A stretch of 64,000 nucleotides of DNA from Fulvivirga ulvae (lineage in GTDB: Bacteria; Bacteroidota; Bacteroidia; Cytophagales; Cyclobacteriaceae), in NCBI RefSeq assembly GCF_021389975.1, contig NZ_CP089981.1, positions 2,815,501-2,879,500 on the forward strand, read 5' to 3'. The notes beneath the pieces were generated by a model. That model saw only the letters and a program-made list of their open reading frames with translations, ran no database searches and was not told the DNA's origin. The position numbers and the translations under genes were made by a program. Below, piece after piece: positions 16,553 to 25,735 of this stretch. Within the stretch, counting starts at the first letter, position 1. Each line of letters opens with the position of its first letter.

Positions 16553-19500
16553 TTAATCTTCAACTAATACGCACTTGTTATTTCTGATATCTTCCTCTAC
16601 TTTTTTGAATTTTACATCTTTTTCAATGCGACCATCCATATACTGGACAGTAACTTTATCATTTCGACCTACAATCTTTTCTGATTTAAGAGGCATGGTT
16701 TTTTCTGCCGGAGGTCTGTTGGCCTGTGCATTGCCACCGCCACTTAGTAACGAACGCGATTCGTCTTTTTGTTCCTGTAGTTTTTGTCTTCTCTGAGATC
16801 GTGCCTCTTGTACCTGCTCAGGTTCTTGAATAGGGATATCTGCCTTTACAAGGAATGAGATAGTTTCTTCATTAACTTTGGCAATAAACCGTTTGAAAAG
16901 CTCAAAACCTTCGAATTTATAGATCAAAAGAGGATCTTTTTGTTCGTAAACGGCATTCTGGACACTTTGCTTCAGGTCGTCCATTTCTCGCAGGTGGTCT
17001 TTCCATAACTGGTCAATAATGGCAAGGGTTGCCATTTTTTCCATTGCTTTTACCAACTCAGCGTTTTCGGTCTGTACACATTTTTTTAGGTTAGCGGCCA
17101 CACCAATTTGCTTTTTGCCATCAGTAAATGGCACCATGATGTTCTCAATGTTGGCTCCCCTTGTTTCATCTATGTTTTTAATGATAGGCAGAGACTTTTC
17201 CGCAATTCCTTTGTTTTTCCGCTTGTAGTACTCGTAAGCCTGGTGGTAAAGCTTGTCAGTTAATTGCTCTGCAGAAATCCTTTCAAAATCCTCTTTGGAA
17301 ATTTCGAAGTCAATACCTAACACTCCGAGTACAGTGAGTTTGAAGCTTTCAAAGTTCTCACCACCTTTTGTATTGACTACTATATCTTCGCACGTATCAT
17401 AGAGCATGGTCATGATATCAAGCTGAAGTCGCTCACCAAACAGGGCGTTTCTTCTTCTTTTATAAATCACCTCTCTTTGAGAGTTCATTACATCATCATA
17501 CTCCAGTAGCCTTTTTCTTATACCGAAGTTATTTTCTTCCACTTTCTTCTGAGCACGCTCAATGGATTTGGTTACCATAGAATGAGAAATAACTTCTCCT
17601 TCCTGTAAGCCGAGTTTATCCATGATACGCGCTATACGTTCAGGCATAAACATCCGCATCAGGTTGTCTTCCAGGGAAACGAAGAATTGCGATGAACCCG
17701 GATCTCCCTGGCGACCTGAACGACCTCTTAGCTGTCTGTCTACACGTCTGGATTCATGTCTTTCCGTACCTACAATAGCAAGACCGCCGGCGGCTTTGGA
17801 TTCAGGGGAAAGCTTAATATCGGTACCTCTACCTGCCATGTTTGTAGCAATGGTTACAGTACCGGGCTTTCCGGCTTCAGCCACAACCTCTGCCTCTCTC
17901 TGGTGCTGTTTCGCATTAAGTACCTGGTGCTTAATCTTTCTCATATTAAGCATTCGGCTCAGCAATTCGGAAATCTCCACAGAAGTGGTACCTACAAGTA
18001 CCGGGCGGCCCTGTTCGGTCAGGCTTACCACCTCATCTACTACGGCATTGAATTTCTCCCGAACTGTTTTGTAAACCATATCCTGCTTGTCTGCTCTTGC
18101 GATAGGTTTGTTTGTAGGTATTACTACTACATCCAGCTCATAAATTTCCCAAAATTCACCAGCTTCAGTTTCGGCTGTACCAGTCATACCGGCAAGTTTA
18201 TGGTACATCCTGAAATAATTTTGTAAAGTTACCGTAGCATACGTCTGGGTAGCATCTTCAACTTTTACATTCTCCTTGGCTTCTATCGCCTGGTGAAGAC
18301 CGTCAGAGTATCTCCTCCCTTCCATTACACGACCTGTCTGTTCATCTACGATTTTAACTTTCCCATCTACGAGAATATATTCCGTATCCTTTTCAAACAG
18401 TGTGTAGGCTTTCAGAAGCTGATTGACAGAGTGTATGCGCTGAGATTTTACAGCATAATCCTTAACGATCTCATCTTTCTTGGCCACTTTTTCTTCATCG
18501 GTCATTTGCTCATCCTTTTCCAGTTGAGCGATTTCAGTACCAATGTCAGGCATAATAAAGAAGTTTTGATCCTCTCCTTCACCAGTGATGAGGTCTATAC
18601 CTTTTTCTGTAAGTTCTATGCTATTGTGCTTCTCATCGATAGTAAAATATAGAGGTTCATCTGCCTCTGGCATCATTTTTTGATTATCCTGCAGGTAGAA
18701 ATTCTCTGTTTTCTGCAGAATTTGCCTGATACCCGGTTCGCTGAGGTATTTGATCAACGGTTTGTGCTTTGGAAGCCCCCGGTATGCTCTGAAAAGCGCT
18801 AAACCTCCTTCTTTTTCATTTTGATCAGCCATAAGCTTCTTGGCTTCCACCAAAAACAGGGAGGTAACTTTCTTTTGTGCCTCTACAAGTTTATTGATCC
18901 TTGGCTTGAGGTCGTAAAACTCATGTTCATCACCTCTTGGTACCGGACCCGAAATAATCAGTGGTGTTCTGGCTTCATCAATAAGTACGGAGTCAACCTC
19001 ATCGACCATGGCGTAGTGATGCTTTCTTTGTACAAGCTCTTGCGGGTCGCGGGACATATTGTCCCGAAGGTAATCGAAGCCGAACTCGTTATTGGTGCCG
19101 TATGTAATATCTGCAAGATAGGCCTTCCTTCTGGCGTCTGAGTTTGGATCATGCTTATCAATACAATCTACCCTTAGGCCGTGGAACTCAAATATAGGGG
19201 CCATCCACTCGCTATCTCTTTTTGCGAGGTAGTCGTTAACAGTTACCACATGCACACCTCTTTTAGCCAGGGCATTGAGGAATGCCGGTAAAGTAGCTAC
19301 AAGAGTTTTACCTTCACCGGTAGCCATCTCGGCGATTTTCCCCTGATGTAATACGATACCTCCTATAAGCTGTACGTCATAGTGTAGCATTTCCCAGGTT
19401 ACCTCGGTACCCGCGGCCAGCCATTTATTATGCCAGATGGCTTTTTCTCCCTGTATTTCTACATTTGATTTTTCAGCAGCGATTGTTTTGTCATGCATTG

Positions 19501-19897
19501 TAGCGGTTACTTCCAGCTTTTTGTTTTCTTTAAGTCTTCTGGCAGTTTCCTTTACTACGGCAAAGGCGGGAGGAAGCACGTCCATCAAAACTTTTTCAAG
19601 CTCTTTGTTTCTGTTCTCTTCCAGTTTATCTATTTCGGAGAAAACCTCTTCCTTTTCATGAATGTCAAGATCGGGGTTGTCCTCAATTTTTTGATGTAAC
19701 GCAGCTATTTGATCATCAATGCCTTTAAGCGAGGCATTTATTTGTTCTTGTATTTCTGTGGTCTTATTTCTTAGTTCGTCATCGCTAATGCTCGCAAACT
19801 GAGCATATTCCTGGTTGATCTTGTCAACCAGAGGCATCAAAGTCTTGATATCTTTTTCAGACTTTGTACCGAATATCTTTGCAATAAAATTTAACAT
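16553..19897 (-). CDS. secA: Preprotein translocase ATPase SecA
   Basis: 1114 residues, about 200 longer than E. coli SecA. Motor motifs: MATGEGKTLVATLPAFL (Walker A, about 191-207), VDEVDSVLIDEARTPLIISG (Walker B), TNMAGRGTDIKL and RRVDRQLRGRSGRQGDPG (motifs V-VI). Extra length comes from insertions in the N-terminal motor and linker, usual in Bacteroidota. The C-terminal CxC zinc motif of E. coli SecA is absent; the tail ends in DIRNNKCVLVED. AGGAG lies 7 bases before the ATG. Confidence 0.97.
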   Translation of the reverse strand: MLNFIAKIFGTKSEKDIKTLMPLVDKINQEYAQFASISDDELRNKTTEIQEQINASLKGIDDQIAALHQKIEDNPDLDIHEKEEVFSEIDKLEENRNKELEKVLMDVLPPAFAVVKETARRLKENKKLEVTATMHDKTIAAEKSNVEIQGEKAIWHNKWLAAGTEVTWEMLHYDVQLIGGIVLHQGKIAEMATGEGKTLVATLPAFLNALAKRGVHVVTVNDYLAKRDSEWMAPIFEFHGLRVDCIDKHDPNSDARRKAYLADITYGTNNEFGFDYLRDNMSRDPQELVQRKHHYAMVDEVDSVLIDEARTPLIISGPVPRGDEHEFYDLKPRINKLVEAQKKVTSLFLVEAKKLMADQNEKEGGLALFRAYRGLPKHKPLIKYLSEPGIRQILQKTENFYLQDNQKMMPEADEPLYFTIDEKHNSIELTEKGIDLITGEGEDQNFFIMPDIGTEIAQLEKDEQMTDEEKVAKKDEIVKDYAVKSQRIHSVNQLLKAYTLFEKDTEYILVDGKVKIVDEQTGRVMEGRRYSDGLHQAIEAKENVKVEDATQTYATVTLQNYFRMYHKLAGMTGTAETEAGEFWEIYELDVVVIPTNKPIARADKQDMVYKTVREKFNAVVDEVVSLTEQGRPVLVGTTSVEISELLSRMLNMRKIKHQVLNAKQHQREAEVVAEAGKPGTVTIATNMAGRGTDIKLSPESKAAGGLAIVGTERHESRRVDRQLRGRSGRQGDPGSSQFFVSLEDNLMRMFMPERIARIMDKLGLQEGEVISHSMVTKSIERAQKKVEENNFGIRKRLLEYDDVMNSQREVIYKRRRNALFGERLQLDIMTMLYDTCEDIVVNTKGGENFESFKLTVLGVLGIDFEISKEDFERISAEQLTDKLYHQAYEYYKRKNKGIAEKSLPIIKNIDETRGANIENIMVPFTDGKKQIGVAANLKKCVQTENAELVKAMEKMATLAIIDQLWKDHLREMDDLKQSVQNAVYEQKDPLLIYKFEGFELFKRFIAKVNEETISFLVKADIPIQEPEQVQEARSQRRQKLQEQKDESRSLLSGGGNAQANRPPAEKTMPLKSEKIVGRNDKVTVQYMDGRIEKDVKFKKVEEDIRNNKCVLVED

Positions 19898-19962
19898 AGT
19901 CGCTCCTGTTTTCTATCTTTCGACCTTAAAGTTAAGGTGTTTTTAATTAAATCTTTTACCTA

Positions 19963-20745
19963 TTACACTGGCATTTCAATGGCGCCTTCAAAAACTCTTT
20001 CTGCGGGTCCTATAAGATAAACTTCAGAATAACTGCCATCATCTTGCTTTTTGAATTCTACCGCCAGTGTTCCTCCCATGGTATTGACGGTAACCGGACT
20101 TTCAAGACCTTTATGACTGGCAGAAATGGCCGCAGCCGTAACTCCTGTGCCGCAGGAAAGTGTTTCATTTTCAACACCTCTTTCATAAGTTCTGGCGAAG
20201 ATTTCCGAGTTGCCCGTAATTTCAACAAAGTTCACATTTACTCCGGCCTCCTTAAATAATCCGCCGTTGCGGATGGCTTTTCCTTCGTCATACACCCTGT
20301 AATTCTTTACATTGATCACATACTTGATCAGGTGTGGTGAGCCCGTATCAATAAACATACCATCTGCCATTAACCTGACATTTTGTACATTAGCCATTTT
20401 TAATCTTACAGCTTCATTGTCAAGGATTTCTGCCAGGTGCTCACCATCATAGGCCAGAAAACGCGTTGATTTGTCGACTATCCCCAAATAACTGGCAAAA
20501 TTTACAGCGCACCTGCTGCCATTTCCGCAAAGGCTCTGACTGCCATCCGGGTTGTAGTAAACCATTTCGAAGTCATAGTTGTCGTGGTCCTGGATCAGGA
20601 TCAGCCCGTCTGCACCGATACCAAATTTACGGTCACACAGTTTTTGTATCTGTTTTGAAGAAAAGCGGTGCTGCGTACTGCGGTTGTCAATGAGTATGAA
20701 ATCATTACCTGTAGCCTGATATTTATAAAATTTGATATTATCCAT
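19963..20745 (-). CDS. dapF: Diaminopimelate epimerase
   Basis: 260 residues. The two catalytic cysteines are visible in CGNGSRCAV (about 73-81) and in TLSCGTGVTAAAI (about 194-206), each in one half of the pseudo-symmetric fold. QATGNDFILIDNR at the start is also diagnostic. It interconverts LL- and meso-diaminopimelate for lysine and peptidoglycan synthesis. A terminator separates it from the carB/DUF4834 unit upstream. Confidence 0.95.
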   Translation of the reverse strand: MDNIKFYKYQATGNDFILIDNRSTQHRFSSKQIQKLCDRKFGIGADGLILIQDHDNYDFEMVYYNPDGSQSLCGNGSRCAVNFASYLGIVDKSTRFLAYDGEHLAEILDNEAVRLKMANVQNVRLMADGMFIDTGSPHLIKYVINVKNYRVYDEGKAIRNGGLFKEAGVNVNFVEITGNSEIFARTYERGVENETLSCGTGVTAAAISASHKGLESPVTVNTMGGTLAVEFKKQDDGSYSEVYLIGPAERVFEGAIEMPV

Positions 20746-20762
20746 GTGCTATACTAAAATGA

Positions 20763-20809
20763 AAAACCCCGTTTCGGAAATTGCCAGATTTTGGCGGACC
20801 GAAACGGGG
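20763..20809 (-). terminator. Terminator after the carB-DUF4834 unit
   Basis: CCCCGTTTCGG and CCGAAACGGGG form an 11-bp stem; the loop contains a second small GCCA/TGGC stem. On the minus strand TTTTT follows. Confidence 0.8.
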
Positions 20810-20834
20810 TCTAAAATAACAATTTTGATATAAT

Positions 20835-21089
20835 TTATTTTATTTCCTCATAATCAACGTATTCACCGCCCTTAAAAGCTTTTGGTGACTTGTTTGAGCC
20901 ATTTTTTGGAACATAATCAATGTTTACATTCCCGTCGTTGCTCCTTCCGGACTGATATTGCTGATTTTGGTATGCCCTTCCTCCTGATCTGTCAGCTGCT
21001 GATCTTCCAATGAGAATCCTGAAAAAAAGACCCAGAAGTTTGAAAAACAGAAACCCTATCAGAAACGCAATAATCAGAAATTTCAACAT
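20835..21089 (-). CDS. DUF4834 family protein
   Basis: 84 residues. One hydrophobic N-terminal helix (about 3-28, LKFLIIAFLIGFLFFKLLGLFF) followed by a glycine/serine/asparagine-rich polar tail with YVPKN and a conserved GGEYVDYEEIK end. This is the DUF4834 layout found in Bacteroidota: a single-span membrane protein with a short cytoplasmic or periplasmic tail of unknown role. It is 25 bases downstream of carB and shares its terminator. Confidence 0.75.
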   Translation of the reverse strand: MLKFLIIAFLIGFLFFKLLGLFFRILIGRSAADRSGGRAYQNQQYQSGRSNDGNVNIDYVPKNGSNKSPKAFKGGEYVDYEEIK

Positions 21090-21114
21090 ATTTTTACTCT
21101 TTTTATTATTATAC

Positions 21115-23928
21115 TTATTTACTCAGATATAAGTTTCGTTCAGAGTATATTTTTAGGAAATAGTCGTCCATCAGGTCATCAATGAAATAAATGGCTTCTC
21201 CGGTAGATTTCATCTCAGGGCCAAGCTCTTTATTTACATTAGGGAATTTATCAAATGAGAACACCGGTTCCTTAATGGCATAACCATGCTTTTTAGGGTT
21301 AAATTTAAAGTCTTTAACCTTCTTTTCACCTAACATTACTTTAACAGCATAGTTAACGTATGGTTCATCATATGCTTTGCAAATAAATGGAACCGTACGG
21401 GATGCCCTTGGGTTGGCCTCAATGATATATACCTTATCATCTTTAATGGCAAATTGTATATTGATAAGACCTACGGTGTTAAGTGCCAGTGCTATCTTTT
21501 TAGTATACGCCTCAATCTGGCGGATCACGAAGTCTCCCAAGTTATAAGGAGGCAGCACCGCATAGGAGTCTCCGGAATGAATACCTGCCGGCTCTATGTG
21601 CTGCATAATGCCGATTATGTGTACATCCTCTCCATCGCAGATAGCATCTGCTTCAGCTTCTATAGCTCCATCAAGAAAGTGGTCAAGCAATACTTTGTTA
21701 CCTGGTATTTTTTTGAGAATATCAATAATGTGTGATTCAAGTTCTTTTTCATTGATCACGATCTTCATGCTTTGGCCACCTAATACGTAAGAAGGTCTTA
21801 CAAGCAGCGGGAACCCGATCTCTTTTGACAGCTCAATAGCGGTTTCAGCATCTTCAGCCACACCAAATTGCGGGTAAGGTATATCGTTTTCCCTCAGAAT
21901 GTTGGAGAAACTACCTCTGTCCTCAGCAAGATCAAGTGACTGGAAGTTAGTGCCCAGAATCCTGATGCCATACTTTTCGAGTTTCTCGGCGAGCTTTAGT
22001 GCTGTCTGTCCGCCAAGCTGAACGATTACACCTTCAGGTTTTTCATGCTCGATGATATCATAAATGTGCTCCCAGAAAACAGGTTCGAAATATAGCTTGT
22101 CAGCTACATCGAAGTCTGTAGAAACTGTCTCGGGGTTGCAGTTGATCATGATAGTCTCATAACCACACTCTTTAGCTGCCAAAATGCCATGCACACAAGA
22201 GTAATCAAATTCAATACCCTGACCTATCCTGTTTGGACCTGACCCTAAAACTACTATCTTTTTCCGGTCAGTAATTTTCGATTCATTTTCCTGGTCAAAG
22301 GTAGAGTAGTAATATGGTGTTTGAGCTTCAAATTCGGCTGCACAGGTATCTACAAGTTTGTAAACCCTGTTGACGCCCAACTCCTTTCGCTTACTGCGAA
22401 CTTCGCTCTCCCAGCAATTCATGAGGTGGCCTAACTGGCGATCGGCGTAGCCTTTTTCTTTGGCTGATCTAAGCAGGGCCGCGGGGATATTATCTATAGT
22501 ATATTTTGAGATTTCATTTTCCAAAACGATCAGTTCTTCGATCTGGATAAGGAACCATTTGTCTATTTTAGTAAGGTTCTGAATAGTTTTAAATGGTATT
22601 CCCAGCTTGAAGGCATCATAGATATGGAAAAGTCTGTTCCAGCTCGGGTGTTCCAGACTTTCGAGGATCTCCTGCTGTTTTGTCAGTTCTTTGCCATCAG
22701 CTCCTAGTCCGTTTCTTTTGATTTCAAGGGACTGACATGCTTTTTGCAGGGCTTCCTGGAAATTTCTTCCGATACCCATTACTTCACCAACAGACTTCAT
22801 CTGCAGGCCAAGCTTTTTATTTGAACCCTGGAATTTATCAAAGTTCCAGCGAGGTATTTTAACAATCACATAGTCAAGTGCGGGCTCAAAGTATGCGGAT
22901 GTGGTACCTGTAATTGCATTTTTAAGCTCATCAAGGTTGTAGCCTATAGCCAGCTTTGCAGCAATTTTTGCTATGGGGTAGCCTGTTGCTTTTGATGCAA
23001 GGGCCGATGATCTTGATACTCTGGGGTTGATCTCAATGCCCACGATATCATCATTTTCAGGGTTAACCGCAAACTGGACATTGCAACCTCCGGCGAACAT
23101 ACCTATACCATTCATCATTTTGATGGCAAGGTTACGCATCTCCTGATATACAGTATCCGGTAGTGTCATGGCTGGGGCTACGGTGATGGAGTCTCCCGTA
23201 TGTACACCCATCGGATCAAAGTTCTCTATTGAGCAGATAATGATAATGTTACCTTTGCTGTCTCTAAGCAATTCCAGTTCATATTCTTTCCAGCCCAGAA
23301 TGCTTTGCTCGATAAGTACCTCATGAATAGGCGAGGTATGTAATCCGTGGGTAAGTGCTTTTTCAAACTCATCCGGTGTATTGACAAAACCACCGCCGGA
23401 ACCCCCCAGCGTGTAAGATGGCCTGATAACAAGCGGGAAGCCAATTTCCTGGGCGATTTCCTTACCTTGAAGAAATGAGGTGGCTGTTTCTCCTTTACAG
23501 ACATGAACACCCAACTCGTTCATTTTAAGCCGGAATTTCTCCCTGTCTTCCGTGGTTTCTATTGCGTTAATATCAACACCTATGATCTTTACACCGAAGT
23601 GCTCCCAAATACCAGCTTTTTGACAATCGATAGCCAGGTTCAATGCAGTTTGCCCTCCCATGGTAGGAAGTACGGCATCTACATTGTGCTTTTGTAAGAT
23701 TTCCCTGATTGACTGCTTGGTAAGAGGTTTAAGATAGATGTGATCTGCGGTGACCTTGTCGGTCATGATTGTTGCCGGGTTAGAGTTAATCAAAATAACT
23801 TCTATTCCCTCTTCTCTTAACGAACGTGATGCTTGAGAACCTGAATAATCGAATTCACATGCTTGACCGATGACAATAGGCCCGCTTCCGATAATTAAAA
23901 CTGACCTGATGCTTCTATCTCTTGGCAT
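21115..23928 (-). CDS. carB: Carbamoyl-phosphate synthase large subunit, without MGS domain
   Basis: 937 residues with two tandem ATP-grasp modules: the first starts VLIIGSGPIVIGQACEFDYSG, the second VVLGSGPNRIGQGIEFDYSC near residue 560. PSYTLGGSGGG and PSYVLGGQSM are the matching glycine loops. It joins bicarbonate, ammonia from CarA and two ATP into carbamoyl phosphate for arginine and pyrimidines. Normal CarB is about 1070 residues; here the C-terminal MGS-like domain that binds UMP, IMP and ornithine is absent, the protein ending soon after IYFIDDLMDDYFLKI. carA is not adjacent. Confidence 0.95.
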   Translation of the reverse strand: MPRDRSIRSVLIIGSGPIVIGQACEFDYSGSQASRSLREEGIEVILINSNPATIMTDKVTADHIYLKPLTKQSIREILQKHNVDAVLPTMGGQTALNLAIDCQKAGIWEHFGVKIIGVDINAIETTEDREKFRLKMNELGVHVCKGETATSFLQGKEIAQEIGFPLVIRPSYTLGGSGGGFVNTPDEFEKALTHGLHTSPIHEVLIEQSILGWKEYELELLRDSKGNIIIICSIENFDPMGVHTGDSITVAPAMTLPDTVYQEMRNLAIKMMNGIGMFAGGCNVQFAVNPENDDIVGIEINPRVSRSSALASKATGYPIAKIAAKLAIGYNLDELKNAITGTTSAYFEPALDYVIVKIPRWNFDKFQGSNKKLGLQMKSVGEVMGIGRNFQEALQKACQSLEIKRNGLGADGKELTKQQEILESLEHPSWNRLFHIYDAFKLGIPFKTIQNLTKIDKWFLIQIEELIVLENEISKYTIDNIPAALLRSAKEKGYADRQLGHLMNCWESEVRSKRKELGVNRVYKLVDTCAAEFEAQTPYYYSTFDQENESKITDRKKIVVLGSGPNRIGQGIEFDYSCVHGILAAKECGYETIMINCNPETVSTDFDVADKLYFEPVFWEHIYDIIEHEKPEGVIVQLGGQTALKLAEKLEKYGIRILGTNFQSLDLAEDRGSFSNILRENDIPYPQFGVAEDAETAIELSKEIGFPLLVRPSYVLGGQSMKIVINEKELESHIIDILKKIPGNKVLLDHFLDGAIEAEADAICDGEDVHIIGIMQHIEPAGIHSGDSYAVLPPYNLGDFVIRQIEAYTKKIALALNTVGLINIQFAIKDDKVYIIEANPRASRTVPFICKAYDEPYVNYAVKVMLGEKKVKDFKFNPKKHGYAIKEPVFSFDKFPNVNKELGPEMKSTGEAIYFIDDLMDDYFLKIYSERNLYLSK

Positions 23929-23978
23929 TTAATGGTGATTGTGTAGAGTTAAATGAATGACTTTTGTATAAATTGGCA

Positions 23979-23986
23979 CAAAGTTA
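23979..23986 (-). promoter_or_regulatory. Candidate -7 element of carB
   Basis: Minus-strand TAACTTTG, a perfect TAnnTTTG, about 50 bases before the carB ATG. The rest of the 190-base region upstream of carB shows no further pattern that I can name. Confidence 0.4.
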
Positions 23987-24118
23987 TAGGAAAATGAATA
24001 GAATAAAAATGTAATGCGGGTAGGGGCTTCCTTTAATCAGGATTTTTTAATTTCCTTAAATCCACCGGGTTCCCGAAAATGATTGAATATGGGTGACTAA
24101 GAGCAGTTTAAAGATGAT

Positions 24119-24361
24119 TTAAATTATTTTTTTCACCTTCTGATTTTCTGTGGAAGCATCTATCATTTTGAGCCAGCTTACTGTTTCTCCCGTAGCCACT
24201 GATTCATAGACGTAGGCATTATCAATCACCAGCAACTTGCACTTACCCAAGTCATACCTCAGGGCTTCTACAAAATCACCTTCTGCCAACGGCGTATTTT
24301 CCAGATCTTTTAAAACTGGCAATCCCGGCTCCTGCTTTTTCTTTTTGAATAGGCCAAACAT
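24119..24361 (-). CDS. Conserved small protein, unknown function
   Basis: 80 residues beginning MFGLFKKKKQEPGLPVLKDLENTPL, soluble, with a beta-rich centre and a lysine-rich end. A TTG 30 bases upstream would add ten residues but the ATG start gives the FGLFKKKK beginning often seen in short Bacteroidota proteins. No enzyme motif is visible. It lies 25 bases downstream of a possible small membrane protein gene on the same strand. Confidence 0.5.
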   Translation of the reverse strand: MFGLFKKKKQEPGLPVLKDLENTPLAEGDFVEALRYDLGKCKLLVIDNAYVYESVATGETVSWLKMIDASTENQKVKKII

Positions 24362-24416
24362 ACGAGCCACCAAATTAATGGATTTTATCAATTGCCAACA
24401 GCGGATTGAGACTTTT

Positions 24417-24671
24417 CTAAATTTTTTTCAAGGAGCCATAATCCTTTACTTCATGGCTATTGCCAGTGCAGTAGATAGCAGCAGCTTTCGAGAAGGGTAT
24501 TTGATTAGAAGATGGGCTTACCATGATAGCGGCATGTTTTGGAACGTATTTGCGGGCTATGGCAGAGATGTGCTGCAGACATATTTGCTGATAATAGCTT
24601 ACAGAAACCATAAAGAGTGATATTATAATTATACTGGTGACTTTATAATATTTTCTTTGAAATTCCATCAT
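24417..24671 (-). CDS. Possible small membrane-anchored protein
   Basis: 84 codons beginning MMEFQRKYYKVTSIIIISLF; the hydrophobic stretch at residues 12-27 could be an anchor or signal. The rest is polar without motifs. Same strand and 55 bases ahead of the conserved small protein gene, so an operon is possible. The opposite strand is also open, so coding is uncertain. Confidence 0.3.
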   Translation of the reverse strand: MMEFQRKYYKVTSIIIISLFMVSVSYYQQICLQHISAIARKYVPKHAAIMVSPSSNQIPFSKAAAIYCTGNSHEVKDYGSLKKI

Positions 24672-24881
24672 TCTAAATCTTAGTAAGAGTATTAACGCAA
24701 AGGTTAATCGGAAGATCAGAAGTAGTGGCCAAATACAGGCTATCAGGGACAGACGGTTTTTTAAACAATATGAATTACAAATGGAAACCCTTCACCGTCA
24801 TACATGTCTTTGTGGTGTAAGCAGTACAAGCTTTGGCTTTAATATTAAAGTTTGCACTCCTAATTTTAACCTATATCACAA

Positions 24882-25556
24882 ATGAGAAGAATACTTATTG
24901 TTGCTGCCATTTCTTTTATGGGCATTGCAACCTATGCCCAGGACTATTACTATGAGCGCGATACTATTTATGAAGAGGTTACGGTTTCTGAATTTAAGCG
25001 CCAAAGAGACGAGGTAAGGACATTATCCGGAGGTGGTGGTTATCATTCCGGAGGTTTTGGAGCGGTATCATTCAAGAGCTCGGAGTTTCAGGACAAGATA
25101 CTCGTAATGGGTGGTTTCCGGGCCGGATGGATCATCAACCGTACCCTGGCCATTGGCTTTGAGGGTTATGGGGTAATACCCACCGCAGAGTTTGATAATA
25201 TCGTGCCGGGAAGGAATGCAGTACTCCTCGGAGGCTACGGAGGTATGTTTTTAGAACCTATTATCTTTTCCAACCAGGTTGTGCATGTCACCTTTCCTCT
25301 GGCTGGCGGTGCGGGTTGGCTTGGCCTGCACGATGACTGGGAAGAGGACTATGATCGTGACGAGGAGATCATTGATGAGGATGTGTTCTGGTATGTGGAG
25401 CCCGGGGTGGCGCTGGAGCTGAATGTATCCCGGCACTTCAGGATAAATTGCGGTATTTCTAAAAGATTTACCGAAGATCTGAAATTGCTGGCTTCAGATG
25501 CCAATGAATTTGAGAAGTTAAATTACTTTCTGACGTTGAAGTTTGGTAAGTTCTAA
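24882..25556 (+). CDS. Secreted outer-membrane beta-barrel-like protein
   Basis: 224 residues with a signal peptide cleaved after TYAQ, then an acidic/tyrosine-rich stretch (DYYYERDTIYEEV) and alternating strands with aromatic ends, finishing in YFLTLKFGKF. The C-terminal aromatic residue and strand pattern suggest a small outer-membrane barrel. GGYGGMFLEPIIFSNQVVHVTFPLAGGAGW looks like two adjacent strands. Function unknown. A hairpin follows that could serve as terminator from both sides. Confidence 0.6.
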   Translation: MRRILIVAAISFMGIATYAQDYYYERDTIYEEVTVSEFKRQRDEVRTLSGGGGYHSGGFGAVSFKSSEFQDKILVMGGFRAGWIINRTLAIGFEGYGVIPTAEFDNIVPGRNAVLLGGYGGMFLEPIIFSNQVVHVTFPLAGGAGWLGLHDDWEEDYDRDEEIIDEDVFWYVEPGVALELNVSRHFRINCGISKRFTEDLKLLASDANEFEKLNYFLTLKFGKF

Positions 25557-25631
25557 GCAGCTGACATAGAAACAAGAGAATTGACAGGTCCGGAAAAGCG
25601 CTGCAGTTTTAAAAGGATAAATTAAGAATAG

Positions 25632-25666
25632 TTAAGTAGCACCAGGTATTATTTGGTGCTACCTAA
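25632..25666. terminator. Bidirectional terminator-like hairpin
   Basis: GTAGCACCA and TGGTGCTAC form a 9-bp stem with a 9-base loop, extended by three more pairs after one mismatch. It lies between convergent genes. T runs are weak on both sides. Confidence 0.5.
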
Positions 25667-25735
25667 CTCTTGTTTAGATAAATTGTAGTCTACACATAAA
25701 TATTTTGGCTCTCAAGCCATGTGAAAATTTACCGT

